This document shows positions 24,036-35,400 of a stretch of 64,000 nt of DNA, piece after piece. Location of the stretch: the NCBI GenBank assembly GCA_905250115.1, contig CAJNOI010000050.1, forward strand, positions 372,706-436,705, read 5' to 3'. The DNA is from Adineta steineri (taxonomy: Eukaryota; Rotifera; Eurotatoria; Adinetida; Adinetidae). Numbering within the stretch: position 1 is the first letter of the stretch; the number at the start of each line of letters is the position of its first letter. The notes under the pieces were generated by a model that saw only the letters and a program-made list of their open reading frames with translations, did not search any database and was not told the origin of the DNA. Both the position numbers and the translations under genes were made by a program.

Positions 24036-24120
24036 CCATCTTGAGGGTGTGGGTTTCGCTGTCGGTGTGGTTGTTACGACTAGAAGACATCTACAGTGAC
24101 ACCCACACCCACAAGATGGT
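24036..24120. repeat. TGTGGG-containing palindrome 2
   Basis: Arms 24036-24055 (ACCATCTTGAGGGTGTGGGT) and 24101-24120 match as inverted repeats in 19 of 20 positions, with a 45-base loop. It shares the core CTTGAGGGTGTGGGT with the palindrome at 20420-20494. The two flank the laccase and the GC-rich island. Confidence 0.8.
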
Positions 24121-24689
24121 GATACAAAATTTAATATTTATTTACTTTATCCAGATCGACCGAAAAACTTGTTAAGTAACAATTCAATTCGTATTGATCT
24201 TTATGAAAAAACCAAATTAGATTATTGGACTAGTTAGTATTTATCGATTCCTTTTCGATTTCTACCTGTCAGTGAAATATCCGCTAAACTGCAAGTAACG
24301 CTCGTCTAAGGAGTTGCTTAGCTCTTTCTCGTTGAAATCGTGTTCTACAATGCTACGGGACCTTTTGCTTATGTAACTTGCAGACACTAACATTAGATTC
24401 GAGTTCCCCGACCTCAAAAACCATTTCGTCAAATTTTATAAAAAACAACTTTTTTTTGTAAAAAAATGGTCCGTTGTCTAAAAACTTTTTTTAAATAATT
24501 TTAAAAAACTAACGTCAGATTCGAAGTCCCCGCATTGAAATACCTTTGGAAATGTCTTTTCCGCAAAATCGATTTTCGATGTTTTTTTGACTTTGTGGAC
24601 AGACAAGCAAGCAAACAACCAATTTATTTCTCCTGGACTCTTCTCTACGAGAAAGAGAATTAATTCCCGAAATACCAAAAATACAATCA
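24121..24689. other. Non-coding with a diverged 35-base repeat pair
   Basis: No gene seen. Two related segments occur at about 24388-24420 and 24509-24545, both reading ACTAAC-R-T-Y-AGATTCGA.. then TCCCCG. They are preceded by matching CT/GT-rich 'GT(C)TGTCTAAAAACTT'-type sequence near 24470 and again at about 23830. These look like old copies of a repeat family. Confidence 0.35.
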
Positions 24690-25173
24690 TGTTCTCTATC
24701 ATGTGGAGAACATGGCATATTTAAACGATATATTAATGAAAAATTCTTAGTCTTCTGTTATTGTGACAAGGATATTCCAGTACTCATTGTAATATTACAT
24801 ATAAATGTGATTGTACAAATCAGTTTGTCAATCATCAAATAATCCATGTCAAAACAATGGGACTTGTATACCAACTGATGATCGTATTAGTTCAACAGAC
24901 TTCAGCTGTTTTTGTCCAGAAAGTTATTCAGGTGGACGATACCAAAATAAAAATAATCGAACTGATATACATTTAGATGACAATATAATATCTGCAAGTT
25001 CATTACTACTACATTTTATAACGGCATTCAACAATGCTGAACATGAATTTATAAGTATTCTGAAAAAAATTTCATTTGATCAAAAAAATCTTCAAATTTA
25101 CGTATCGCAACCATTTAATATTTTGCTCGTTGAAATTCCTAATCAATATTATTATCTAGTAGTACTTCGATAA
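24690..25173 (+). pseudogene. Decayed EGF-repeat receptor-like gene fragment
   Basis: Three EGF-like pieces are readable only by changing frame: CSLSCGEHGIF...CYCDK, then in another frame SSTHCNITYKCDC, then in a third CQSSNNPCQNNGTCIP...FSCFCPESYSGG. After the last module the frame continues about 70 residues (TDIHLDDNIISASSLLLHFITAFNN...NILLVEIPNQYYYLVVLR) and stops. No start codon, signal peptide or splice sites explain the frame changes. The post-EGF segment resembles the linker found after EGF modules in a large family of rotifer EGF/membrane proteins, as I recall it. I read this as a pseudogene fragment. Confidence 0.65.
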
Positions 25174-26132
25174 GTATTCTTCAAACAACCAAGTTGACTA
25201 ATCCTCTGTCAGCAGTTTGCTAAAAATATATAGTAGTAAAAGAATCGAAAATAGAAAACATTTTTGTACCCACAAAAGTTCACAATAAAAAAAGTTGGCT
25301 AATACAAATATTTTTCATATTCATATACCCATTATACATATATAATTCAGTAATCTAATAGAAAATGTTGTTATTTTAAGTGCAATTATTATCTGCAATG
25401 TAATCATCAACTACTATGCATGACAAAAGAGATTTTCCTTAATGAATGTTATTTAAACGTATAGGCTTATTTATTATTTAGTATGAATTTCATATAAAGT
25501 CATAAAGAAATAATATGCTTTTAATGGGAATGAATTTTTACGAGTAGCTACTAAATCATTTGCATGATTGTCAATAAGATTTATTTTTATACTCAAATAA
25601 ATCATGTTTTTGATTAGCTATGAACGGTTTTTTCATTTATTTTTCCCACGTATTGATTGAATTTTCTTACGACTTAAAAACTATATGTGTGTGTATACTG
25701 CGTTCATTTTTATTCCTTTCATTTCCTTTTAAATATAATTTGTCACGTAATTTTTATCGATTACATTTAAACTAATTTCTTCCTTCAAGGACTCTAGAAA
25801 TAATGTATCTTGTAAATTAACCAAAAAGATCAAGTACAAAAACGAGAATATTGCATGTCATAAAGATGCTTTTTTAATATTGTCTCTAGAATAGTTTCGA
25901 ATAGAATGTCGATCTAACAATTCACTGGATTATTATAAAGAAAAGAGGAAAAAAAAGAGAAACACAATGTTGTTGTCGTTCAAAGGGAACTGTCGCCAAC
26001 GGAACAAAAAAAAGAAGAGGAGTAGAAAAAAAAGAAATAGTCAGATAGAAGCTCATTAATATTGTGAGCAAAAAAGAAAACGTGCTCTGCAAGATAGATG
26101 CTTTTGTTTTGTTTCTGATAAATGTGAATAAC
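25174..26132. other. Intergenic, no gene seen
   Basis: About 960 bases, very AT-rich, between the EGF pseudogene and the FAM234-like gene. It should contain the FAM234-like promoter. No feature recognised. Confidence 0.4.
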
Positions 26133-29100
26133 ATGCAAAACTATGAGCTTTCGCAAATGTCCACAATTGATGATGATCAAGGAACATTACTGAATAATAA
26201 TGAACAAACAATTCAAGATGATTATAGATTATCATATCGGTTTGTATTAAAATATAGTTTTTAAAAAAAAATATTTTTTTGTTATTCTTAATGTAGAAAT
26301 CGGAATGCTGAAAAACGTCCGTTACGTTTTTGTTTTTGTTGTATATTTTTATTTTCACTTGTATTTGCAACATCATTTGTTTTATTAAGTCCATATTTAT
26401 TTCGTCCAAATAATCAAGAAAAATTTGATGATAATATACAAATTGAACTTATATGGACAAGTGCTTTTCCTAAATTATTAACTGAAACAGCATTTCGTCT
26501 TGTTGATTGTAATTCTGATGGTATACTTGATGTTATATTTGGTTATGGTACTGGTGTAGACACATTAGGAGAGAATCAATTGTTATGTGATCTTTATTTT
26601 AATGGAATTTATCCATGTAATGGAGGTGTTAAAGTAAAAATCAAATGAATTCGAATTAATTAAGAAATATTTTTTTACTTAAGGCTTTAGATGGTCGAAA
26701 TGGACAAGTTTTATGGAGTTATGATAAATCAAATCATGAAGTATTTGCATTAAATTGTCAACAAGATATTGATGGAGATCATATTCCTGATTGTCTTACT
26801 GGTGGACGAGGAGGTGTAAGTTCGAAATTAAAATTTGTTTTTTTTTCGAAATTTTTATTTTAATAGACATTTGAAGCAATTAGTGGAAAAACTGGTGCAT
26901 TAATATGGACATTTGATAATGAAGTACGAAGTACAACAATGAATTTTTATACACCATTATATTTAAAAAAAGATTTTGATAATGATGGTTTCAATGATAT
27001 TATAACGATACATGGTGGTGATCCAATAAGAAAACCACGTATTTTAATATGAAATATATATTTTTAAATAAATAAAAACTGTTGCATTTAGATGATACTG
27101 TTAAATTAGCAGGTGAAGTTCTTCTTATTAGTACAAAAACTGGAAAACTATTGAATGTATCTATTGTTCCTGATCGAATGGAATCCTATTATTCTCCACA
27201 ATTATTACAAAGATCATCGAATGAAGAATATATTCTTATTGGTACTGGTGGTGAAACACATGGTGGTGGACTCTATGCATTTGATCTAAAATGTTTTACT
27301 ATTCAATGTTCATCACCTGTATAAAAATACATGAACTTCAAAACAAAATAGAAATCTATATAAAATTTCATTTATTTTTTAGTATACAAAAATAATCAGT
27401 GATGAATATAAAGGTGTTATGACACCACCGGTTTTAATCGATGTTAATAATGATGATATTGATGATATTATTATTCCACTTTATAATTCGACTTTATTTG
27501 CATTTGATGGTAAAACATTTAAACAATTATGGAATAGAACGTTTCCGAGTTCAGAAACATATAGGTTTATTAGATTTATTTTCAAGTTTATTTAAACATT
27601 GATCTTTTTTTTTAAGTTCTCCTGCAGTTGGATATTTTAATAATGATGATATACCGGATATTATGGTTCATTATCAAACAGGACCAGGATATCCATTGTA
27701 TTATAGTGCTCAAGTATAGAAAAATGAAAATATTTTCAAAATTTTCTAAAATTGATTTTTTTTAAATAGACAACGATTCTTGATGGTCTTACAGGCAAAA
27801 CAATTCTAGATAAACCTGTTGAACAAACAGTTGGTGTACAAAGTTCACCATTAACTAGTTAAGTATTCATCCATTTACTGAAAAAAAATAAATTTATTCT
27901 TCTAGTAAGTTTTAAAGAACGTGGACATGATATGTTTATTTATTGGATGGGTGAATGTGATGGAATTAATAATAGTACGGAAAGAAAAATTGATTACGAT
28001 AAAAGTATAGTATTTCTTATTCTTATTATAAGATTAATTTTTTTCTTCTATAGATACACCTAGTGCTCTTCTTTCACATGCTGATATGTGTAAATTAAGA
28101 TATCAAACAACAAGTTTTACTGCACTTCATGGTTTAACACAATCGATGAAACCCCCTGGTGTTCTTATTTATAATTCAAGTAAGTACTCTTCTAAAAATA
28201 TTTCTTAATGTTATTTATTGAGTTTAGATCATTATGTTGCTCTTGAACGTAGTACTTCAAAACCAAGTTCAATTGATATAGAAAAATTTCTTGAAGAACA
28301 TCCAGATTATTCATCACTCTATAAATCATGGCAACGATTAGATAATTATATGGAGGTATGAAATATGAGATTTTCTATTAATTCATTTATTTATTTTTTT
28401 ATTCAAAGGGTAAAGAAACAATCGATACAACACCAACGACAACATCTGATGAAACAAGTAATGAAATACAAACTAATGAAGATAATGAAGATGATACTGA
28501 TTTTCATACAAGTCGAAAAAAATATAAACGACATGTTGGACCACATGATAATGGTGGATTACAAAGAACTATTTCTACGGGTATAAACAACAACAAAAAA
28601 AGAAATACTTGTTATATGATTTTATTTTAGGTACATTAGCTCCTTCATTTGAATTAAATTCTAAATCAAGTATTGATCTTATATTTGCAACATATTGGAT
28701 ACATTCTGATACATCAACATTATTACATGCTGATGAGCGTGCATGTATTGATGAAGGCATGGCTAAAGAAGAAGATCGATTAAAACCAACTAATGGTAAA
28801 TAGTTTGATTAATTTTCAATTTATTTATTTTGTTTTTTTTCTATAGCTAATGTTTTCGGTATGGATCATGATGCATATGAACATTATATAGAAGATTTAT
28901 GTACAAATAAAACTCGTTTAAATGAAACTGTATTGAGAATTTCTCCTGATTTAATTGATCAAGTACAAATTTCAATGTCAAATCCATTTAAAAAACAATT
29001 AGGACAATTAACTGTCTATCGTATTCGTCTTCATTTTAAGAAAAATCAATGTGAACAAAATAATCTAACAAATTGTCAAATTATTTCAGAAAATAATAAT

Positions 29101-29178
29101 CTTCTACCATTTAAACAACAAATATGGCCAGCTTATATGGGAATAAATGGAGACTGTCATGCAAATAATCGGTTTTAA
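26133..29178 (+). CDS. FAM234: FAM234-like type II membrane protein with FG-GAP-like repeats
   Basis: Fourteen exons: 26133-26239, 26297-26633, 26684-26815, 26867-27038, 27092-27318, 27383-27564, 27617-27713, 27770-27857, 27906-28004, 28054-28179, 28228-28355, 28409-28580, 28631-28795, 28847-29178; 787 residues. A short acidic N-terminus is followed by basic residues and one membrane helix at about 45-70 (CFCCIFLFSLVFATSFVLLS), giving a type II topology. The ectodomain has repeated Ca-binding-like loops, D-x-[DN]-x-D: DCNSDGILD, DIDGDHIPD, DFDNDGFND, DVNNDDIDD and FNNDDIPD. These are the beta-propeller/FG-GAP signature of FAM234A/ITFG3 and FAM234B. An acidic disordered insert sits at about residues 565-620. 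The molecular role of the family is not established. The Met seven codons downstream is an alternative start. Confidence 0.8.
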
Positions 29179-29925
29179 ATTTTCTGTTGTTTTCGAAAGA
29201 AAATGTGTGATATTGTTGAAATATTTAAAATACATGGATAATATGTTGTCAATTAATTTTTCTTATTTCTAATCTAGAAATCTCTAAACAGATGGTTTGA
29301 TTATTGTTTAAATAGGAAATAAATTTCCTTCTTCTATTCAGTATAAACGCTAAACATTTATTGGCTTTATAATTCTGTTCCATATAAGTTCATCACGTTA
29401 TATAGGTCAAATGGTTTGTGCTATTGCATGAGATCTAAGTCCATAGGTCTCATGTGCTTTTTTTGCGTTTCTTCACTTTTTTTTTCTTCTGCCGATTTCC
29501 TCATTCTCGTCGTCTATTGCACCAGCCAGATAGACAATTTACGTCAGCTAGACCAAGATATTCATTCTCCTTTCTTCTTTTTCTCGACCGTCGAGTATTA
29601 CTTTGCGGTATTCGTCATCATTGCTATTTTACTATTATAACGCATAAGTCGCCATTTTCTCTTTTTTTCCGACTCGTGTAGATGCATGTGTGTGCTTACA
29701 GCGTCGTGGTCTTATAAAAGCAAAAGAGAAAAAAAAGCAGAGAGAGAGAAAAACGCGTAAAGCCACTTTGTTTTTGTATTCTATTGCTTGTGCATATATA
29801 CATACACAGACACACACACACAAACATTCACATCACAACAAATTTCGATTTAATTCTTCGACTGATTTATAAATGTATTTATTTTCGTTATAGATAAATA
29901 ATTCGTTGAATTCAATCGATCATAA
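29179..29925. other. Intergenic with simple repeats
   Basis: About 750 bases with pyrimidine-rich tracts, an AGAGAG tract near 29740 and a CA repeat near 29805-29822. A splice-acceptor-like TTTTCGTTATAG ends at 29893, 32 bases before the next start codon, suggesting a 5'-UTR intron or trans-splice site. Confidence 0.4.
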
Positions 29926-30814
29926 ATGGCTTATTCAGTATGTGAAAAATTAATTAAATCCTATTTTATTATTTAATATTTTTTTGTTCAGTCTGCTACT
30001 ACATCAACAACACGAACAGGAGATTCATGTTGTCGTGCACTTGAATTTGAACTTAAAAAAAATGGTCCATATATGTTAGCTGGTCTTGGTGTTAGCGGTG
30101 GTCTTCTTCTTCTCGCTAATCGAAATATTCCTGCAATTGGTATTCCTATCTTATCTTCAGCTGCTGATCGAGTTGCTTGTATGTATTGAAATTTAATTCT
30201 AATATTCAAAATTAATTGTATGTTTCTTATTATTTAGATGCTCTTCGATGGACTGGACTTGAAGTAAAATTATTTATTTAATTCAATGTATTTTTAAACG
30301 AGATATTACTTTTTTTTAAAGGGAATTTCAATGGTTACAGCTGTCTGGTGTGTTATTGGCGTTCGTGCTAAATGTAAATTGTTCTTTTTTTCTAATTTAT
30401 ATGTATTCATTTATTTATTTATTTCAAGACGGTATTGAACCAACATCATCAGAAGAAAATCGTCATTTACAAATTTCACAACGAATTTTAAGAGATACAA
30501 CTGAATCATTTCTTACATTTACTGCTGCTAAATTAGCTTTAGCTTCTGTACTTGAAGCTGATAATCTTCGTATTATTCCTGCTTTATCAGGTCTTTTTAT
30601 TCTTGGGTAAGTTTTATTCGATAATAAATTTAATTGAATATTTAATTAATTTTCTTCTAGTCGTTATACATTTGACGCAGCTATCAATCATCCAGCACAT
30701 GCATTCGGTTTCACTGTCAGTACTGTTGCTACATTTACAGCTTATGGTCTTTTTCTTTATAAAATCTTTTCAAAAGGTATTCATTCAAATCTTCTTCCAT
30801 TTTCACTTCGCTAA
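29926..30814 (+). CDS. MAPEG/TMEM79-like small membrane protein
   Basis: Six exons: 29926-29937, 29992-30178, 30238-30263, 30322-30373, 30429-30606, 30661-30814; 202 residues. Four hydrophobic segments are visible: YMLAGLGVSGGLLLLA, GISMVTAVWCVIGV, LTFTAAKLALASVLE with IIPALSGLFILG, and the C-terminal FGFTVSTVATFTAYGLFLY. The pattern HLQISQRILRDTTESFLTF...GRYTFD resembles the MAPEG fold (glutathione-dependent membrane enzymes and the related TMEM79), where an xQR..NTxEqf helix carries active-site residues. Here the Asn of the usual N-T-x-E is Asp-Thr-Thr-Glu, so catalysis is uncertain. Assignment rests on this pattern and size only. An AATAAA occurs at about 31002. Confidence 0.5.
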
Positions 30815-31285
30815 AAGCAAGAAATGATCCAAGAAGATATAAAACAAACAATACAAATGAATTGACTAAACAATTTCTCTAATTCTTTTTTTTGTAATGT
30901 GTCGTAGAATAATTTTTTCTTTATGTATTCTTAATCATTCACTCTATTGACTCTTTTTGTTTGTAAAACAATCTTTTTTTTTTGTCCCTCATTGACCAAC
31001 AATAAAATATATCTTAACATTTCCTTTAAAATATTGTATTGAATTCATGAGCATCGGAATTGAACAAATAGATTTTGATAAAAATTGAAGAGATTAAAAA
31101 AAGAACATTTAAATTCGCTTAAACAGAAATTCACAAAAAAAATTTTCAAAATGACAGACAGATGTCGATTGGCGTAAAGTAACCAATAAAATTTACAGTT
31201 TGGTTGTCAATGGAGTTAAACAACCAAAATGGTGATATAGAAACAATTATTAGTTAGCAGATGAAAAAGTTTTTTCTCATCAACA
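30815..31285. other. Short intergenic region
   Basis: About 470 bases between two codirectional plus-strand genes: the 3' UTR with AATAAA near 31002, then the DRC7 promoter region. Nothing else seen. Confidence 0.4.
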
Positions 31286-34200
31286 ATGACTGAAACAAAT
31301 GGAGACGAGGTTTAGATTTGTTTTTTTATCATAAAATTTAATTTATCTCGTTTATAGCTACACGCTTCACATGATGTTAATGGACACGAACATGCAGATA
31401 CCGATGAAGAAGTAGCTGATCAACAAAATGATAGTAACAATGATGTACAAGAAGAAATCTTACCACCTAAACCTAAATTACAGCCGATTATTGCTCCTGA
31501 TATGTTTCCTCCGTTTGTATTTCTATGAAATAAAAAGAGTTTTCTTACAAAAATCTGTTTAGACCTATTGTTATATGTGAAAATCCCGAAAATTATCCTG
31601 AATCATATCGAACAAACACTAAAAAAGAAGAATTAATATTAACATTTATTGAGAATTTTCGTCGTCAATATCATTATATTTATCGTGATCGTAAACCACT
31701 TTTTCTCAATCCATTAAATGAATGTGGTTTACCTGTAAATATTTATGTTCTATCATTTTATTTATTTATTTTAAAATTTTTCAAAATAGAAATTTGTTTG
31801 TACAACCGTTCAACCAACATTACTTTCATTTTCAAAACTATTTCAATGGAATGATGCAGCTGAATTTGTTGCCGATCATCTTAATTATGAATTACTTGAA
31901 CCACCCCATGAACTTGTATGTTAGAAAAATGTATACTTAATTTTTCCTAATAAATTTCTTTTTTGTTTAGCCTAAAACACTTTGGTCACCGGAAAAAGTT
32001 CTTTATGATCATCGTGGTAATTGTTTTGATTATGCTAATCTTCTTTGTTCATTCTTAATTGGTGCTGGATATGATGCTTTTGTTGTAAGTGGTTATGCAA
32101 CAAGAGAAGTTTGTTTTATGGATACAACTCGTTTACCAAATCCATATATAAAAAAACGAGAAGAAGTATATTTAATATTGTTTTCATCAATAAATTTCTA
32201 ATGTTAATTATTCTAGAAACATATCGAACGGATAAAACCTCCACATAAAAAATATACCGTTAAACCACCAAAAGATTTAACATCGAAATATGATGCTTAT
32301 ATGCATCAACGACATTTGGATAAAATTCAAGCAGATAAAAATCGACGTCAAGAAGAAGAAAATAAACGAATAGCTGTGAGTTGATAAATAATTGACGATT
32401 GATAGGAAATATTTATTTATTATAGGAAATTGAAAAACCATTACCGGATCCTCTATATGGTATTCGAGTGCATGCTTGGGTACTTGTTTTACCGGGTAAA
32501 CGTGAAGTACCTGAAGCTTTTTTTATTGAACCAACAACGGGTTATGGTAAAGCAACAAATGATGTTGAATATTTGGGTATTGAAAGTGTTTGGAATCATC
32601 AAAATTATTGGGTTAATATGCAAGATTGTTCCAATGGTTGTGAAGTTAGTTTTTCTTGGAAAAGCGCTATAATAAAAGTATTTTGTATTTTTATATATTT
32701 TAGTCACTCCAATTCGATTTAAATGATCAAGCTCGTTGGGAATTTATGTTTACTTATTCAACTAGTTTACGTGGAGCAGTAACAGCTACATTAAATACTA
32801 TCGGTAATTCTGCAATTCTTGATGAAGAAGAAGACAAAGTAAATCAATCATGTTTTTTCTTCAAATAGATTTTATTTTAATTTAATAGGGAACTGTTGAC
32901 ACAACTCAAAAAGATATTGAAGTACCTCCATCATGGGTTCGTCATCTTGATTTAACACCAGCAGGTATAATTCTATAAATACTAATTATTTAATTTCTAG
33001 TTAAATCTTTTTCAGAATTTCAAAATCGTTATCCACATTCTCGTAAAACATATTTCTACAAAAAGACTCGTGTTGAAAAATATGCACCATATTTCATGAA
33101 AGATGGAATTGTTCTTAAAATATCTGAATTTGCTGATTATGATTGTAAGTTAAATTTCAATACATAATATACCAAAAATCTTATTTTATTGTGTACAGTT
33201 AAAGAACTTATTTATGTTACACAAAAATATGAACATCGTCATGATAAACTTGAAGAGCGTGGACATGATATAAGAACTAATACAGTTTGTGAAATATATC
33301 TACCTGGTAGACCTGATCAATTAAAAGGTAAACTATGTTCAAATTTCTGATCATTGAGCAACTGCGTTGACTTTTAGAACATACGTATGGTTTTGGACCA
33401 GAATTTGAGCGAACAATGATTTATTATGATAAAGCACGTTTAGATGGTTTAGCTAAACGACATGAAACAATGCTTGAATTAACTGATTATTTTGTTAATC
33501 GTGATGATTTTCTTGAATATCGTAAAGCTCTATTTGAACCACGTCCTAAAAAATTCGGTCCAGCTGAAAAAGATAATCAACGACCGATAATTGTAATTAT
33601 ATTTACTTGATAAAAAAGACAAAATTTATTTTTCTTTATAGTCTATAACAGAACGATATGGTCGTAATGTAGAATTAAATGCTAATGATGATATTCGTGA
33701 ATTAGTTTTTGCTATTAAAGATGATAAATTTGTTATTACATATCATCGAGATGATATTCATATAACACCATCGACAAGGTATGTTTAATTGTAGTTCAAT
33801 TTTAGAAATAATTTCTTTGCTCTTTTTTTTTCTTTCGTAGAACATACATCAAACCAGTAAGTTTTTTCATATGAATACATTAAAATCACAAGTAATTGTG
33901 AATTTAGGTGAACTGGAATGATAAAACAATAACAATAAAATGGAGTGATGATTTATTATTAGAAACTTATCAAGCTGATGAAGACTTTAAACAAATGTCT
34001 AAACGTGATCTTTATTATAAAATGCTCAAACTTATGGAACAAGAAGAAGAAGTTACGCGACGTGTACAAAAAGCAGAAGATGAAGTAAAATCTGTTATTA
34101 TATATTCAGAATAAAATATTTTTCTTTTAAAGATACGTGATCTTCAAAATCGTCGACAACAAGAAGAACTTTCAAATGAACTTGAATATAGTGTCTACGA

Positions 34201-35121
34201 TACAGAAAGAAATAAGAAATCAAGAGAATACAGAGATTTATTAGTAAGTCAATACAATTGTACAAAAAGATCAAAAGAAACTTTTCTGAGTTGAAGAATT
34301 CGTTTATTTCCAAACTTCCATGCGCATCGTTCGAGTGTAAAATGAGGAGTTCTTTCCAAGGGGGAAAAGCGGATCCCGTCTATCCGGGATACAGTCACAA
34401 TCTACAGGATCCGTAGGATACAATGACGATCCAGGGGATCCACAGGATACATTGGGGATACGGAAAATCCCGGGATTCCACAATCCGCTTTTTCCCCCAT
34501 TGATTATTTCACTTTCGAATTCTCTTACAAATGTATTAACTCTTAATATATGTTTCTTTTTTTAGGATAAAAGAGATAAAGAAGAAAAAAGAAAAAGAGA
34601 AATTAAAGATGTTGATTATCTCGCACCATTTCTTGCTGCTATTGGTTTGTATATTTATATAATACTTTTTTCTTCTTATTCTTGTTTTTGATTATTTTTA
34701 CAGGTAAACCTAGTCGAATTAATGCTCATACCGCTCAAACATTACGTACTTCAGCACAACATGACTTCAAAGAACGTTCAATTCGTAAAGCTAATCTAAT
34801 GCAAGCACGTTATGAAAATGAAGTTCAAGAACTTATAACTAAACAACAATGGTATCAAAAACATCAAATTGGTATGACTAAAGAAGATGAACTTGAATAT
34901 CAACGTGTATGTCAAGATGCACAATTTCGTTTACATATTCTTGAAGAACGACTTGATCGGTTTGTTAAACAAATTTCTTTAATTTTTTTAAAGATTAAAT
35001 TTTTTGTTTTTCTTTTAGACATAAAAAATTAACAGCCGAGAAATATTTGCAACTTGAAAGTAAACTTAATGAAGATCCACGTTTAAAAGAACCATATATT
35101 ATCCCTGAAGAAAAAAAATAA
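31286..35121 (+). CDS. DRC7: Dynein regulatory complex subunit 7 (CCDC135/FAP50)
   Basis: Nineteen exons: 31286-31309, 31358-31512, 31563-31734, 31790-31915, 31971-32165, 32217-32375, 32426-32644, 32704-32838, 32889-32964, 33016-33144, 33199-33327, 33378-33592, 33642-33778, 33841-33856, 33908-34084, 34133-34243, 34566-34644, 34704-34959, 35019-35121; 870 residues, essentially the human length. DRC7 is part of the nexin link between axonemal doublets and regulates ciliary beating. An acidic N-terminus precedes a transglutaminase-like region (DHRGNCFDYANLLCSFL, about residues 167-190). The hallmark segment HAWVLVLPGKREVPEAFFIEP...ESVWNHQNYWVNMQDC is nearly identical to animal DRC7. The C-terminal third is Lys/Glu-rich coiled coil. 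Exon 14 is only 16 bases. Intron 34244-34565 is enlarged by a foldback element. Confidence 0.93.
34360..34498. mobile_element. MITE-like foldback element in a DRC7 intron
   Basis: Terminal inverted repeats GGGGGAAAAGCGGAT (34360-34374) and ATCCGCTTTTTCCCCC (34483-34498) bound a GC-rich 139-base segment in an otherwise AT-rich intron. The arms extend with GGATCCCG...CGGGATTCC. The interior repeats GGATCC-N2-AGGATACA-like units (near 34406, 34434 and 34448). There is no coding capacity. No convincing target-site duplication is seen at the ends. Best read as a non-autonomous DNA element. Confidence 0.65.
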
Positions 35122-35400
35122 TACATTTTTTTCCTTGATTTTTATTTTATAAAAGAGATTATTATCAAATAAGAGACAGAACAAACACACACAGAAAAGA
35201 AATTTGATTAAAGAGAAAATAACATTTCTATACATTAAATGTGTTGATTAATTTGCACAAGAGAAAAAAAAAACATAATTTTCAGATATGAGTGCGATAG
35301 GAATTCAACGAAAAATTGCACAAAACGAATAATAAAAAAAAACTTTCATATATTTTCGTATAATTACATCTGACAGTATTTGCTTATAACGAAGAGAATA

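Noticed and set aside
29416..29823. Overlapping frames on both strands near the CA repeat
   Set aside because: Cys/Val/His runs are translations of the CA/GT microsatellite and pyrimidine tracts.
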